64,000 nt of DNA from a bacterium (GTDB taxonomy: Bacteria > Vulcanimicrobiota > Vulcanimicrobiia > Vulcanimicrobiales > Vulcanimicrobiaceae). The notes below the pieces were generated by a model. It ran no database searches. It was not told the origin of the DNA and worked only from the letters and a program-made list of their open reading frames with translations. Position numbers and translations under genes: made by a program. Below, piece by piece: positions 11,858-22,194 of this stretch (position 1 is its first letter; each line of letters begins with the position of its first letter). The stretch spans positions 35,596-99,595 of the forward strand of contig JAJYRI010000002.1 in the NCBI GenBank assembly GCA_021794175.1, written 5' to 3'.

Positions 11858-14551
11858 ATGTGCGCTGTCAGGAGCGAGTTCGCGCGCATGGACGCTCTGC
11901 ATGCCCCTCAACCCGATCCCCAAGAGACGCTGGAATGGCGCGAAGCGCTGCGCGGCGTCCTCGCCGCCGAAGGCCCCGAACGCGCTCGCGCGCTGCTCGA
12001 AACGCTCGTCGCCGAGGCGCAAGCCGGCGGCGCACATGTCTCGCTCGGCCTCGAAAGCCCCTACGTCAACAGCATTCCGCCGGAGCGCCAGCCGGCGATG
12101 CCGGGAGACCCCGCCATCGAAGCGCGCCTGCGCCATTACGTGCGCTGGAATGCGATGGCGATGGTCGTTCGCGCGAATAAAACCAGCAGCGAACTCGGCG
12201 GACATGTCGCGAGCTTCGCTTCGGCTGCGACGCTCTACGACGTCGGCTTCAACCATTTCTTTCGCGCTCCGTCGGATCGCTTCGGTGGCGATATGCTCTT
12301 CTTGCAGGGGCACTCCGCGCCCGGCTTCTACGCACGCGCGTTTCTCGAAGGACGCATCAGCGAAGAGCAACTGCTGAATTTTCGCCAGGAAGTCGACGGG
12401 CACGGACTCTCCTCGTATCCGCACCCGTGGTTGATGCCGGAGTTCTGGCAATATCCCACCGTCTCGATGGGCCTCGGCCCGATCATGTCGATCTACCAAG
12501 CGCGTTTCATGCGCTATCTCCACGATCGCGAACTGCAAGATAACGGCGACCGCAAGGTTTGGGCGTTCCTGGGCGATGGCGAAATGGACGAGCCGGAATC
12601 GCTCGGTGCGATCTCGCTTGCCGGGCGCGAAAAACTCGACAACCTGATCTGGGTGGTGAATTGCAATCTGCAACGCCTCGACGGACCGGTTCGGGGTAAC
12701 GGCAAGATCATTCAAGAGCTCGAACGTTTCTTCAAAGGCGCCGGTTGGAATGTCCTGAAGGTCATTTGGGGAAGCAATTGGGATCCGCTGCTCGCCGCCG
12801 ACAGCAACGGCCGCTTGCGCCAATTGATGATGGAGTGCGTCGACGGCGATTATCAAACGTTCAAATCGCGCGACGGGAAATACGTTCGCGAGCAATTCTT
12901 CGGCCGCTATCCCGAAACCGCCGCGATGGTCGCATCGTGGACCGACGAGCAAGTCTGGGCGCTCCAACGCGGCGGCCACGACCCGCTGAAAGTCTACGCA
13001 GCGTACGCCGCAGCCGCCGCACACAAAGGCGCGCCGACGGTGATCCTCGCCAAGACGATTAAGGGCTACGGCATGGGCGAGGCCGGCGAAGCGCGCAACA
13101 TCGCGCATCAAGCGAAGAAAATGGATCTCGAAGAGATGCGCGCCTTCCGCGACCGCTTCTCCATCCCGATCCCCGACGACAAAATCGACGAAATCCCGTT
13201 CTTTAAACCCGATGAAAACTCGGCCGAGATGCGCTACCTGCGCGATCGGCTCGCCGAACAAGGACATCTGCCGCAGCGGCGCCGCAAATCGACCGCGCTC
13301 ACCGTTCCCGAACTCAACGCCTTCGAAGCGCAGCTGCAGAGCACCGGTGATCGCGAGATCTCCACCACGATGGCGTTCGTTCGCATCTTAAGCTCGCTGC
13401 TGCGCGATGCCGAAGTCGGCCCGCGCGTCGTGCCGATCGTCGCCGACGAATCGCGCACCTTCGGTATGGAGGGCATGTTCCGCCAACTCGGCATCTACTC
13501 GTCGGTCGGACAGCTCTATCATCCGCAAGATGCCGAGCAGCTGATGTGGTATCGCGAAGATAAGCACGGCCAGATTCTGCAGGAAGGAATCTGCGAAGCC
13601 GGTGCGTTCTCTTCGTGGATCGCCGCCGGTACGGCGTACAGCAACCACAATTTGCCGATGATTCCGTTCTACATCTACTACTCGATGTTCGGTTTTCAAC
13701 GCATCGGCGATCTCGCGTGGGCGGCCGGCGATTCGCGCACGCGCGGCTTCCTGCTCGGCGGCACCTCGGGGCGCACGACGCTGAACGGCGAGGGTCTGCA
13801 GCATGAGGACGGGCACAGCCACGTTCACGCCGCCTTCATCCCGAATTGCGTCGCCTACGATCCGACCTATGGGTATGAAGTCGCGGTGATCATTCAGGAC
13901 GGCCTGCGGCGCATGCTCGCAGAACAGGAGGACGTCTACTACTACATCACCCTCCTCAACGAGAATTACGCGCATCCGGCGATGCCCGAAGGCGCGCGTG
14001 AAGGCATCTTGCGCGGTATGTATCTCTTACGTTCGGGTCAAGGCGGCAAGAAAACGCCGCGCGTACAACTCTTCGGCTCCGGAGCGATTTTGCGCGAGGT
14101 CATCGCCGGGGCGGATCTGCTCGAAAAAGATTTCGAGATCGCCGCCGACGTGTGGAGCGTCACCTCGTTTTCGCAGTTACAACGCGACGGCGTCGATGCC
14201 CATCGCTGGAATATGCTCCACCCCGAAGCGACACCGCGACGGAGTTTCGTCGAAGAACGGCTCGAAGGGCACGCAGGGCCGGCCGTTGCGGCGACCGATT
14301 ATATCCGCAGTTTCCCGGAGATGATTCGCCCGTTCGTGGGACGCTCGTATACGACGCTGGGCACCGATGGGTTCGGACGCAGCGACTATCGCGCAAAACT
14401 ACGCGCCCACTTCGAAGTCGATCGCCGCTACGTCGCACTCGCAGCGCTCAACGCCCTCGCAGCCGAAGGGACGATTCCACGCAAGCGTGCGAGCGAAGCG
14501 ATCGCGAAATACTCCATCGCCGCCGACAAACCCAATCCGTTACTCGCCTAA
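11858..14551 (+). CDS. aceE: pyruvate dehydrogenase (acetyl-transferring), homodimeric type E1
   Basis: About 890 aa; 'NFRQEVDGHGLSSYPHPWLMPEFWQYPTVSMGLGPI', 'FLGDGEMDEPESLGAI', 'ANNHNLP..IPFYIYYSMFGFQR'-like segments typical of AceE. Start could be 11858 or 11888. Confidence 0.95.
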   Translation: MCAVRSEFARMDALHAPQPDPQETLEWREALRGVLAAEGPERARALLETLVAEAQAGGAHVSLGLESPYVNSIPPERQPAMPGDPAIEARLRHYVRWNAMAMVVRANKTSSELGGHVASFASAATLYDVGFNHFFRAPSDRFGGDMLFLQGHSAPGFYARAFLEGRISEEQLLNFRQEVDGHGLSSYPHPWLMPEFWQYPTVSMGLGPIMSIYQARFMRYLHDRELQDNGDRKVWAFLGDGEMDEPESLGAISLAGREKLDNLIWVVNCNLQRLDGPVRGNGKIIQELERFFKGAGWNVLKVIWGSNWDPLLAADSNGRLRQLMMECVDGDYQTFKSRDGKYVREQFFGRYPETAAMVASWTDEQVWALQRGGHDPLKVYAAYAAAAAHKGAPTVILAKTIKGYGMGEAGEARNIAHQAKKMDLEEMRAFRDRFSIPIPDDKIDEIPFFKPDENSAEMRYLRDRLAEQGHLPQRRRKSTALTVPELNAFEAQLQSTGDREISTTMAFVRILSSLLRDAEVGPRVVPIVADESRTFGMEGMFRQLGIYSSVGQLYHPQDAEQLMWYREDKHGQILQEGICEAGAFSSWIAAGTAYSNHNLPMIPFYIYYSMFGFQRIGDLAWAAGDSRTRGFLLGGTSGRTTLNGEGLQHEDGHSHVHAAFIPNCVAYDPTYGYEVAVIIQDGLRRMLAEQEDVYYYITLLNENYAHPAMPEGAREGILRGMYLLRSGQGGKKTPRVQLFGSGAILREVIAGADLLEKDFEIAADVWSVTSFSQLQRDGVDAHRWNMLHPEATPRRSFVEERLEGHAGPAVAATDYIRSFPEMIRPFVGRSYTTLGTDGFGRSDYRAKLRAHFEVDRRYVALAALNALAAEGTIPRKRASEAIAKYSIAADKPNPLLA

Positions 14552-14581
14552 CTCGATTCAAGAGAGAGGAACACGCACACC

Positions 14582-15880
14582 GTGGCTATCGCAGAACTCC
14601 GGGTCCCCGATATCGGTGATTTCAAAGACGTACCGGTCATCGAGGTTCTGGTCAAACCCGGCGACCGCATCGCGCGCGACGCGTCGGTGGTGGTGCTTGA
14701 GAGCGAGAAGGCGTCGATGGAGGTTCCCGCAACTGCGGCCGGCGTCGTCCAAGAAGTGCGTGTGAAACCCGGCGACCGCGTCTCACAGGGAAGCGTCGTG
14801 CTGACGCTGGAGAGCGACGCTGCTCCGGCGGCTGCGCCTGCTCCGGCTGCTATGCCCGCGACACCGGTAGCGCCGACGCCCGCGCCGCAGCCTATCGCGG
14901 CCGCGCCGGAGCCCGCCGTCGCAGAAGCAGCGCCCGCGCCGCTTCCGATGCCGGCTGCGGCAACGGCGCCGAGCGATACGCCGCTCCACGCCAGCCCGGC
15001 GATCCGTCGCTTCGCGCGCGAACTCGGCGTCGCTCTGCAGAACGTTCGCGGCAGCGGCCCGAACGGGCGCATAACGCGCGAGGACGTGCAGGGGCACGTC
15101 AAGGCGGCACTCGCCGGCGGCGCGGGCACGGGTGCATCGTCGCTCGCCGGGTTGCCGCCGTGGCCGACCCCGAATTTTGCATCGTTCGGCGAGATCGAAC
15201 GCATCGATTTACCGCGCATCAAACGCCTCTCCGGGCCGAACCTCCACCGCAATTGGGTGCAGATTCCGCATATCACCAACTACGACGAGGCCGACGTTAC
15301 CGAACTCGAGGAGTTCCGCGAACGGGTCAATGCCGAGCAAAGCAAACGCGGTGGTGCGAAACTGACGATGCTCGCGTTTCTCATAAAGGCGTGCGTGGCC
15401 GCACTCAAGCAGTTTCCCGAGTTTAATTCCTCGCTCGTCGGCGACGGCTTAGTACTGAAGCGCTACTACAACATCGGTTTCGCTGCCGACACCCCCGGTG
15501 GGCTCGTCGTGCCGGTGCTCAAAGGCGCCGACAAACTCGGCCTGCTCGAGATCGCGCAGCGGAGTGCGGATTTGGCGGCGAAAGCGCGCGACGGAAAGTT
15601 ACCGCTCGCCGATATGCAGGGCGGGAGCTTTACGATCAGTTCGATCGGCAGCATCGGCGGGACGCAATTCACGCAGATCGTCAACGCGCCCGAAGTCGCG
15701 ATTCTCGGTGCGACGCGGGCCGCGATGAAACCGGTTTGGGACGGCGCGGAATTCGTGCCGCGACTCATCCAACCGATTAGCGTCAGCTACGATCACCGCG
15801 TCATCGACGGCGCCGGAGCGGCACGTTTCTTACGCTTCGTCGCCGAGCTCCTCGGCGATTTCAAGCGGATCGCGTTGTAG
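14582..15880 (+). CDS. aceF: dihydrolipoamide acetyltransferase E2 component, single lipoyl domain
   Basis: Lipoyl motif 'VVVLESEKASMEVPA', Ala/Pro linker, peripheral-subunit-binding domain, catalytic 'SYDHRVIDGAGAARF'. GTG start. Confidence 0.94.
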   Translation: MAIAELRVPDIGDFKDVPVIEVLVKPGDRIARDASVVVLESEKASMEVPATAAGVVQEVRVKPGDRVSQGSVVLTLESDAAPAAAPAPAAMPATPVAPTPAPQPIAAAPEPAVAEAAPAPLPMPAAATAPSDTPLHASPAIRRFARELGVALQNVRGSGPNGRITREDVQGHVKAALAGGAGTGASSLAGLPPWPTPNFASFGEIERIDLPRIKRLSGPNLHRNWVQIPHITNYDEADVTELEEFRERVNAEQSKRGGAKLTMLAFLIKACVAALKQFPEFNSSLVGDGLVLKRYYNIGFAADTPGGLVVPVLKGADKLGLLEIAQRSADLAAKARDGKLPLADMQGGSFTISSIGSIGGTQFTQIVNAPEVAILGATRAAMKPVWDGAEFVPRLIQPISVSYDHRVIDGAGAARFLRFVAELLGDFKRIAL

Positions 15881-16809
15881 CGACCGGCGATTGCGCGTGC
15901 GTGGCGGACGATTTCGGCACGCACGCTCGGCGGATCGAGCAATTCAACCGAGTCTCCCCACGCGATGGCATTGCGTACCGCCGATCGTTCGCTTGAAAAA
16001 TAAACGCGTACGACGCGTTCATCTTCGGGTTCGACGCTCTCCGTTCGATAGTAACCACAGATCATCCCACGAACGTCTTCGTCGTTAATCCGCACGATCG
16101 CCGCAAATGATGGGCGATCCGAGAGCATGCGTGCGGCTGTTTCGCGCCAGAAAGTCTCCAGCGTGAAAGCGACGTCTCTTTCGAAATGCCGCTCCTCGAC
16201 ACGGACCTCAACGATACGATCGACGCGGAAACTTCGGTATCCGGCATCGGTACGCGCGATGACATACCAGACCCCAGCCTTCGAGACGAGGCCGTAGGGT
16301 TCGGCTGAGCGATCGCTCTGCTTTCCCTCGCGGTCCTTATAGCGCAGCCGGATGACGCGATCGTCCCATACGGCACGGCGTAGTAACGATAAGCGCTCGA
16401 CGGAAGGATCGTTTTGGAACCAGCGCCGCTGATCGATGTAGATTCGGCCGCGAACGCTTTCGGCAGCGCGGCGCTGTATATCGGAGAGGCCGCCGCGCAA
16501 TTTCTCGAGCGCGCGTTCCCCTTTACCGCCGAGCCCGAGATCGGCAACTAATGACGACCCGGTGATGAAGAGCGCTTGAATTTCCTCGTCGCCGAATTGC
16601 ACGAGCGCGCGGCGGTAGCCTTCGCTCAATGCAATGCCTCCGTTTGCACCGCGTTCCGCAAAGACCGGTATGCCTGCGGCGGCGAGTGAATCGACGTCGC
16701 GATAGACAGTACGCTCGGAGATTTCCAATTCCACGGCGAGTTCACGGGCCGTGCGCCGCGGCCGGGCTTGGAGGAGCAACAATAATTCGAGAAGGCGGTC
16801 GGCTTTCAC
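15793..16809 (-). CDS. WYL-domain transcriptional regulator (YafY-like)
   Basis: 'MKADRLLELLLLLQARPRRTARELAVELEISERTVYRDVDSLAAAGIPV' HTH_11 plus 'EPYGLVSKAGVWYVIARTDAGYRSFRVDRI' WYL segment. Confidence 0.9.
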   Translation of the reverse strand: MKADRLLELLLLLQARPRRTARELAVELEISERTVYRDVDSLAAAGIPVFAERGANGGIALSEGYRRALVQFGDEEIQALFITGSSLVADLGLGGKGERALEKLRGGLSDIQRRAAESVRGRIYIDQRRWFQNDPSVERLSLLRRAVWDDRVIRLRYKDREGKQSDRSAEPYGLVSKAGVWYVIARTDAGYRSFRVDRIVEVRVEERHFERDVAFTLETFWRETAARMLSDRPSFAAIVRINDEDVRGMICGYYRTESVEPEDERVVRVYFSSERSAVRNAIAWGDSVELLDPPSVRAEIVRHARAIAGRYNAIRLKSPRSSATKRKKRAAPAPSMTR

Positions 16810-16894
16810 TATGCTAGATTTGCAAATATGACAGTATATGTCAAGTATCAGCGGCTAGGATAACCGCAAACACCGCCTTTTAGGAGAAAAACCA

Positions 16895-17260
16895 ATGGAG
16901 ACGACTACTTCGACCGCTCGTGCATCCGGGATCGACTGCGTGTGCTATCTCGCAAAAGACTTCAATCGGGCGAAAGTCTTTTACACCGAGGTGCTGGGCT
17001 TGCGCGCCGTCCAAGAAAGCGATAACTGGACCGAATTCGAACTCGCCGACGGCTCTGCGTTCGCCGTCGCGCATATGCCCGATAAATGGTTTCCCTGTGG
17101 CGGAACGATGTTCGCCGTGCCCGATATCGAGGCGGCTCTCGCGCAGGTTCGCGCTACGGGCGTGACGATCTACAGCGAAATTCAGGACTATCCCCCGTGC
17201 CGCACGGTTTGGTGCTCCGATACTGAGGGCAATAATTTCGCCCTGCACCAGCGTCGTTAA
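16895..17260 (+). CDS. VOC-family (glyoxalase/bleomycin-resistance-like) protein
   Basis: 'DCVCYLAKDFNRAKVFYTEVLGLRAVQESDNWTEFELADGSAFAV' and 'DTEGNNFALHQ'; TAGGAG SD. Confidence 0.88.
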   Translation: METTTSTARASGIDCVCYLAKDFNRAKVFYTEVLGLRAVQESDNWTEFELADGSAFAVAHMPDKWFPCGGTMFAVPDIEAALAQVRATGVTIYSEIQDYPPCRTVWCSDTEGNNFALHQRR

Positions 17261-17904
17261 GCACCCTCTTCCCGCTCGTGCTCTTTCGGCCGATTCCGGA
17301 GGCGATTCCAGAGAGCAACCAACAGGCGTCCGCCTCCGCCGTAACCCACGACCATCGCAAGCGGGACCAACGAGAGGTACGCGGGGCCCCTCGTTGCCGC
17401 CCAATACGTACCGATCGATAAGAGCGACGCGGAGAGCAGCGCGGAAGCGATGACCCTGACGAGCCGCGCTTTCCCGGCATCGTCGAGAAAGGCGCCGCGC
17501 CGACGATAGCTGCGCGCCGTCATCGCGGCGTTGAGCACAAAATTTATCGCCAGCGTTGCAAAATACAATTCCGTGCCGATGACGTTGTCACCTAACGTCG
17601 CCGCATGAGCGCTGATCTGCATGAAGTAGGTCAATAGCGCGACGGTGGCGAGCCAAGCGAAATTTATGAGGATGTTGAGCGTATCCGGATAGAAGACGAC
17701 GCGAAAGAGCCGGTAATGCGACCACCACATGAGCGCGACGATCGAAAAGGTAAAGAGATAATAGAGAATCCAAGAGGGATCGCGTACGAGCGCAATCGCG
17801 TGGTTCGGTATTACCAGCCCGAAGGTGAGCTCGGCGAGGCTGAAGCCGATGACGATATCGCAGAAGGCTTCGAGCCGATGGACGAGCTGCTCGTCGCGTT
17901 CCAT
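17257..17904 (-). CDS. TMEM175-like (DUF1211) membrane protein
   Basis: 'RLEAFCDIVIGFSLAELTFGL' matches the TMEM175 TM1 signature (R-x3-FSD-x-V) with S->C; multiple TM helices, 'WWSHYRLFR'. Confidence 0.7.
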   Translation of the reverse strand: MERDEQLVHRLEAFCDIVIGFSLAELTFGLVIPNHAIALVRDPSWILYYLFTFSIVALMWWSHYRLFRVVFYPDTLNILINFAWLATVALLTYFMQISAHAATLGDNVIGTELYFATLAINFVLNAAMTARSYRRRGAFLDDAGKARLVRVIASALLSASLLSIGTYWAATRGPAYLSLVPLAMVVGYGGGGRLLVALWNRLRNRPKEHEREEGA

Positions 17905-17909
17905 AACGC

Positions 17910-18299
17910 CTACAGTGCGGCGTCGCCCAACAGCGCGCGCGCTCGGTCGTTATTATCGGTGCTGATCGCTACCACGGCGAACCCTTCGTCGCGCCGAACG
18001 TGATGGAGCGAGCGGATATTGATCTCTGCATCACCGAGCCTGCGCGAGACCCCTGCGAGCGCACCGGGGCGGTCCTCGATCCGCGCGAGCAACACATCGT
18101 CGGTAACGGCGGGATGCCCCGCATCGGCGAGGGCGGCGAGCGCCTCATTCTCACGCTCGACTTCGAGCCGAACCAACGCCGCACTGCCATGCGATTCAAC
18201 GACGATCGCGTGAATGTCGACACCGCGAGCGGCGAGAACCTCGGTGATCTCCGCCAGCAGCCCCGGCCGATTCGGAACGATCGCTCTTAGACTTTGCAT
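17910..18299 (-). CDS. tandem ACT-domain protein
   Basis: Two ACT units: 'LRAIVPNRPGLLAEITEVLAARGVDIHAIVVE' and 'LARIEDRPGALAGVSRRLGDAEINIRSLHHV'. Confidence 0.85.
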   Translation of the reverse strand: MQSLRAIVPNRPGLLAEITEVLAARGVDIHAIVVESHGSAALVRLEVERENEALAALADAGHPAVTDDVLLARIEDRPGALAGVSRRLGDAEINIRSLHHVRRDEGFAVVAISTDNNDRARALLGDAAL

Positions 18300-19399
18300 G
18301 CATCCTCCTTAGCTGACGAGGCGAGTTCGGCGACGAATGCGTCGATCTGGTCGCGTCCCACATTCGGCAACACTACGACGTGCGAAATATCGCCCGCAGT
18401 GGCAAGTTGCCATCGTTGCTGAATCTCCGGAGAGACCCGTGGGAGCACCACCGTGATGGCGTTCGGATTACGCCACGCCGGCACGCCGATTCCCACCAAC
18501 CGCTCGACCAGATATTCGGCATTCGCCAACGAACGCGCGAGTCGCTCGCGCAAACCCTTCTCGCCGAGTTGCTGCAGGCGATACCACAGCATCAACGGGG
18601 AAAAGCCGCTCCGCGAACCGGTGATCGTCGTGTCGAGGCTACCGATATAATCGATCGAACGCGCGATGCGCTGCACGTTGTGTTTGCGCGCGATGACGAT
18701 GCCGCAGGGGATCGGCGCACCGAGAAATTTATGCCCGCTGATCGCGACCGAATCGGCGCCGTCGGCGAAATCCCATGCCGGCCGCGGTTCGAGATACGCC
18801 GCATATCCGCCGGCGAGCGCGGCATCGGAATGAATGTAACGCTCGCGAATCGCCATACGGTCCATCATCGCCGCGATGCGCCCGATATCGTCGCGCGCCT
18901 CGGTCATCGTGGTTCCGATATTTGCAAAAATAATCGGCGGGCGGTCGCGATGGATCTTGAGCGTTTCCAGAAGATCGTCGTAGTCGATCTCTCCGTTACT
19001 TTGCGAGCGAATCGTGATATGCCGCATTCCCAAGAAATGCAGGTTCTTCGAAACGCTGTAATGGGTCGCTTCGGAATAGTAGACGATCCCATCGGGGTGC
19101 AGCTCGCGCGCGAGATAGAGGCCGTAGAGGTTTCCCTCCGTGCCGCCGTTGGTTACGTATCCCCACCAGTCGTCTTGCGGCGCCCGCGTCGCCTCGGCGA
19201 AAAAGGCGACGACTTCACGCTCGCATTCGCGGGTATGTACCCGATAGGTGCTCTGCGCGAACGGATCGCCGATGTTGTTGATCGGGAACTCCAGAAAGCG
19301 CTCGATCGCGGAGTAATCGAAATCCTTAGCAGCCGGGTAGCCGAGCGAATCTTCATTCGCCGACTTCAGCTCCTCAAATAAACGATCGAGGCGTTCCAT
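18287..19399 (-). CDS. hdc: PLP-dependent histidine decarboxylase (group II amino acid decarboxylase)
   Basis: 'FPINNIGDPFAQSTYRVHTRECEREVVAFFAE', 'GYVTNGGTEGNLYGLYLAREL', 'DSVAISGHKFLGAPIPCGIVIAR' (PLP lysine in SGHK). Confidence 0.75.
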   Translation of the reverse strand: MERLDRLFEELKSANEDSLGYPAAKDFDYSAIERFLEFPINNIGDPFAQSTYRVHTRECEREVVAFFAEATRAPQDDWWGYVTNGGTEGNLYGLYLARELHPDGIVYYSEATHYSVSKNLHFLGMRHITIRSQSNGEIDYDDLLETLKIHRDRPPIIFANIGTTMTEARDDIGRIAAMMDRMAIRERYIHSDAALAGGYAAYLEPRPAWDFADGADSVAISGHKFLGAPIPCGIVIARKHNVQRIARSIDYIGSLDTTITGSRSGFSPLMLWYRLQQLGEKGLRERLARSLANAEYLVERLVGIGVPAWRNPNAITVVLPRVSPEIQQRWQLATAGDISHVVVLPNVGRDQIDAFVAELASSAKEDACKV

Positions 19400-19440
19400 T
19401 CACCGATTCCTCGCCTGCGAAGCGCTGCGCTTTGCCGCGC

Positions 19441-22194
19441 TTAGCGTTTCGAGGCCGCGCGTAGCTGGCGGAGGACGTACTGGAGAATTCCGCCATGCCG
19501 ATAGTATTCAGCCTCGTCGGGAGTGTCGATACGCACGCGAGCCTTGAAGTGTACCGACTTCCCGCTCTGCGGATCGGTCGCCTTTACTTGGACCTCCATG
19601 CGTGGCTTCACCCCGCCGGAGATGCCGAGAATCTCAACGATCTCTTCACCGCTTAAGGCGTAGCTGCCGGCGTTTTCGCCGTTGACGAACTCCAACGGCA
19701 GCACGCCCATGCCGATGAGGTTGCTGCGATGGATGCGCTCGAACGACTCGGCGATAACGGCGCGTACGCCGAGCAGTGCCGGGCCCTTCGCTGCCCAGTC
19801 GCGCGACGAACCCGACCCGTATTCTTTCCCGGCGATAATCACCAGCGGCGTGCCGTCTTTTTTGTAGCGCATCGCGGCATCGAAGATCGACATCTGCTCG
19901 CCGGTCGGCAGGTAGCGCGTCACGCCGCCTTCCACTCCGGGAACCAGAGCATTGCGCAGACGGATGTTTGCAAACGTACCGCGCATCATCACCTCGTGAT
20001 TGCCGCGGCGCGCGCCGTAGGAGTTAAAGTCCGCAGGCTCGATACCACGTTCGACGAGATATTTCGCGGCGGGCGAGTTCTTCGCAATCGATCCTGCCGG
20101 CGAGATATGGTCGGTCGTCACCGAATCGCCGAGGACGGCGAGAACGCGAGCGCCGACGATATCGGTCGTGGCGCCCGGCTCGGCGGGCATGCCCTCGAAA
20201 TATGGCGGATTTTTGACGTACTCGGATTTCGGATCCCACGCATACCGCTCGCTTGCGGCAACCGCCAGGTTCGCCCAGTTCGCGTCGCCGCGGAAGACGT
20301 CGGCGTAGCGCGACTTAAACATTTCGTCGGTGACGCATTGCGTGACCACGCGCGCGACTTCTTCGTTCGAGGGCCAAATATCGCGCAGATAGACGGGCTT
20401 CCCGTCGCTGCCGACGCCCAGTGGGTCGACATTGAGATCGATATCGAGGCGACCCGCCAACGCATAGGCGACGACGAGCGGCGGTGAGGCGAGATAGTTC
20501 GCCCGCACCTGTGCGTGAATGCGTCCTTCGAAGTTACGGTTGCCGGAGAGCACCGCGCCGACGAAGAGATTGCGTTCGGAAATCGCTTCGCTTACTTCGC
20601 TCGGCAGCGGGCCCGAGTTGCCGATGCAGGTCGTGCAGCCGTAACCGACGAGATTGAAACCGAGCGCGTCGAGCGAACGCTGTAAATCGGCCTTCGCCAA
20701 ATAATCGGTGACGACTTTACTGCCCGGCGCGAGCGATGTTTTCACCCACGGTTTCTGTTTGAGGCCGCGCTCGACGGCGCGCTTTGCAAGCAACCCTGCC
20801 GCGACGAGCACCGATGGATTGCTGGTATTGGTGCAGCTGGTAATCGCTGCGATGACGACCGATCCGTCGGTGAGTTCGGCCGGCCCGTCGGCAAGCGCGA
20901 CGCCGCCGTTTCCGCCTTCGTTTTGCATGCGCTCCGCACCGCGGGTCGCCGGCGTACGCGTCTTTGCATATTCGGCAAAGGCGCCGTTGAACGACGATTT
21001 GACGTCGCTCAGGCGAACGCGATCTTGCGGACGGCGCGGGCCTGCGAGGCTCGGTTCGACGGTTCCGAGATCGAGCACGAGCGTGTCGCTATACTGCGGC
21101 TCGGGTGCGTCGTCGGTGCGGAAGATCCCCTGCGCGCGCGCGTAGGCCTCGACCAATGCGATATGTTCGGGCGCGCGACCGGTAAGGCGCAGATATTCCA
21201 GCGTCCGATCGTCGATCGGAAACATCGCCACCGTCGAGCCGAACTCCGGCGACATGTTGCCGATGGTGGTGCGGTCGGCGACCGGCAAGCGGCTTAACCC
21301 CGTCCCGTAGAACTCGACGAACTTTCCGACGACGCCCTTTTTACGCAGCATCTGCGTTACGGTGAGCACCAAATCGGTCGCCGTGACGCCTTCGCGAAGC
21401 GCACCTTCGAGTTTGAAGCCGATGACTTCGGGGATCAACATCGTGACCGGCTGGCCTAACATCGCCGCCTCGGCTTCGATGCCGCCGACGCCGAAAGCGA
21501 GCACGCCTAAGCCGTCGACCATCGTCGTGTGGGAATCGGTGCCGACCGCACTATCGGGATACGCCACGGCAGTCGCCGGATCGTAAGCAACCCCGGCACC
21601 GCCGGCTCCGAAGATAACGCGCGCGAGATATTCGATGTTGACTTGATGGACGATGCCGGTATCGGGCGGAACGGCGCGGAAATTCGCGAGCGCGGACTGC
21701 CCCCATTTTAAGAACGCATACCGCTCGCGGTTGCGCTTGAATTCAATCTCGGCGTTTTGGTCGGCCGCATCGGCGGTGCCGAAGCGATCGACCTGCACCG
21801 AATGATCGATCACGAGCTCGACCGGCTGCAACGGGTTGATCGCGTTCGGATCTCCGCCCATCGACGCCATAGCGTCGCGCATCGCGGCGAGATCGACGAC
21901 GCACGGAACGCCGGTAAAATCTTGTAACAGCACGCGCGCCGGACGGAACGCAATCTCCTTTTCGGAGTGCGTTCGTGGGCTCCATCGTGCGAGCGCCTCG
22001 ATATCGGCTTTTGTTACCGAGCGCCCATCCTCAAAGCGAAGAAGATTCTCTAAAAGAATCTTGATCGAGTAAGGTAGCGTCGTGAGATCGGCGAGCCCGG
22101 CCTCATGCAGTGCGGCGAGGCGATAATAGGTGTAGGATCGGTCGCCGACGCGAAGCGTGTCGACGGCATTAAAGCTTGATGTTTTTGCGCTCAT
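19441..22194 (-). CDS. acnA: aconitate hydratase
   Basis: 917 aa; '[21 protein letters not shown]', '[32 protein letters not shown]', '[22 protein letters not shown]', '[19 protein letters not shown]'. Confidence 0.97.
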   Translation of the reverse strand: MSAKTSSFNAVDTLRVGDRSYTYYRLAALHEAGLADLTTLPYSIKILLENLLRFEDGRSVTKADIEALARWSPRTHSEKEIAFRPARVLLQDFTGVPCVVDLAAMRDAMASMGGDPNAINPLQPVELVIDHSVQVDRFGTADAADQNAEIEFKRNRERYAFLKWGQSALANFRAVPPDTGIVHQVNIEYLARVIFGAGGAGVAYDPATAVAYPDSAVGTDSHTTMVDGLGVLAFGVGGIEAEAAMLGQPVTMLIPEVIGFKLEGALREGVTATDLVLTVTQMLRKKGVVGKFVEFYGTGLSRLPVADRTTIGNMSPEFGSTVAMFPIDDRTLEYLRLTGRAPEHIALVEAYARAQGIFRTDDAPEPQYSDTLVLDLGTVEPSLAGPRRPQDRVRLSDVKSSFNGAFAEYAKTRTPATRGAERMQNEGGNGGVALADGPAELTDGSVVIAAITSCTNTSNPSVLVAAGLLAKRAVERGLKQKPWVKTSLAPGSKVVTDYLAKADLQRSLDALGFNLVGYGCTTCIGNSGPLPSEVSEAISERNLFVGAVLSGNRNFEGRIHAQVRANYLASPPLVVAYALAGRLDIDLNVDPLGVGSDGKPVYLRDIWPSNEEVARVVTQCVTDEMFKSRYADVFRGDANWANLAVAASERYAWDPKSEYVKNPPYFEGMPAEPGATTDIVGARVLAVLGDSVTTDHISPAGSIAKNSPAAKYLVERGIEPADFNSYGARRGNHEVMMRGTFANIRLRNALVPGVEGGVTRYLPTGEQMSIFDAAMRYKKDGTPLVIIAGKEYGSGSSRDWAAKGPALLGVRAVIAESFERIHRSNLIGMGVLPLEFVNGENAGSYALSGEEIVEILGISGGVKPRMEVQVKATDPQSGKSVHFKARVRIDTPDEAEYYRHGGILQYVLRQLRAASKR

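Noticed and set aside
11807-13267. 486-aa minus-strand ORF
   Set aside because: Entirely antisense to aceE, no recognisable domain.
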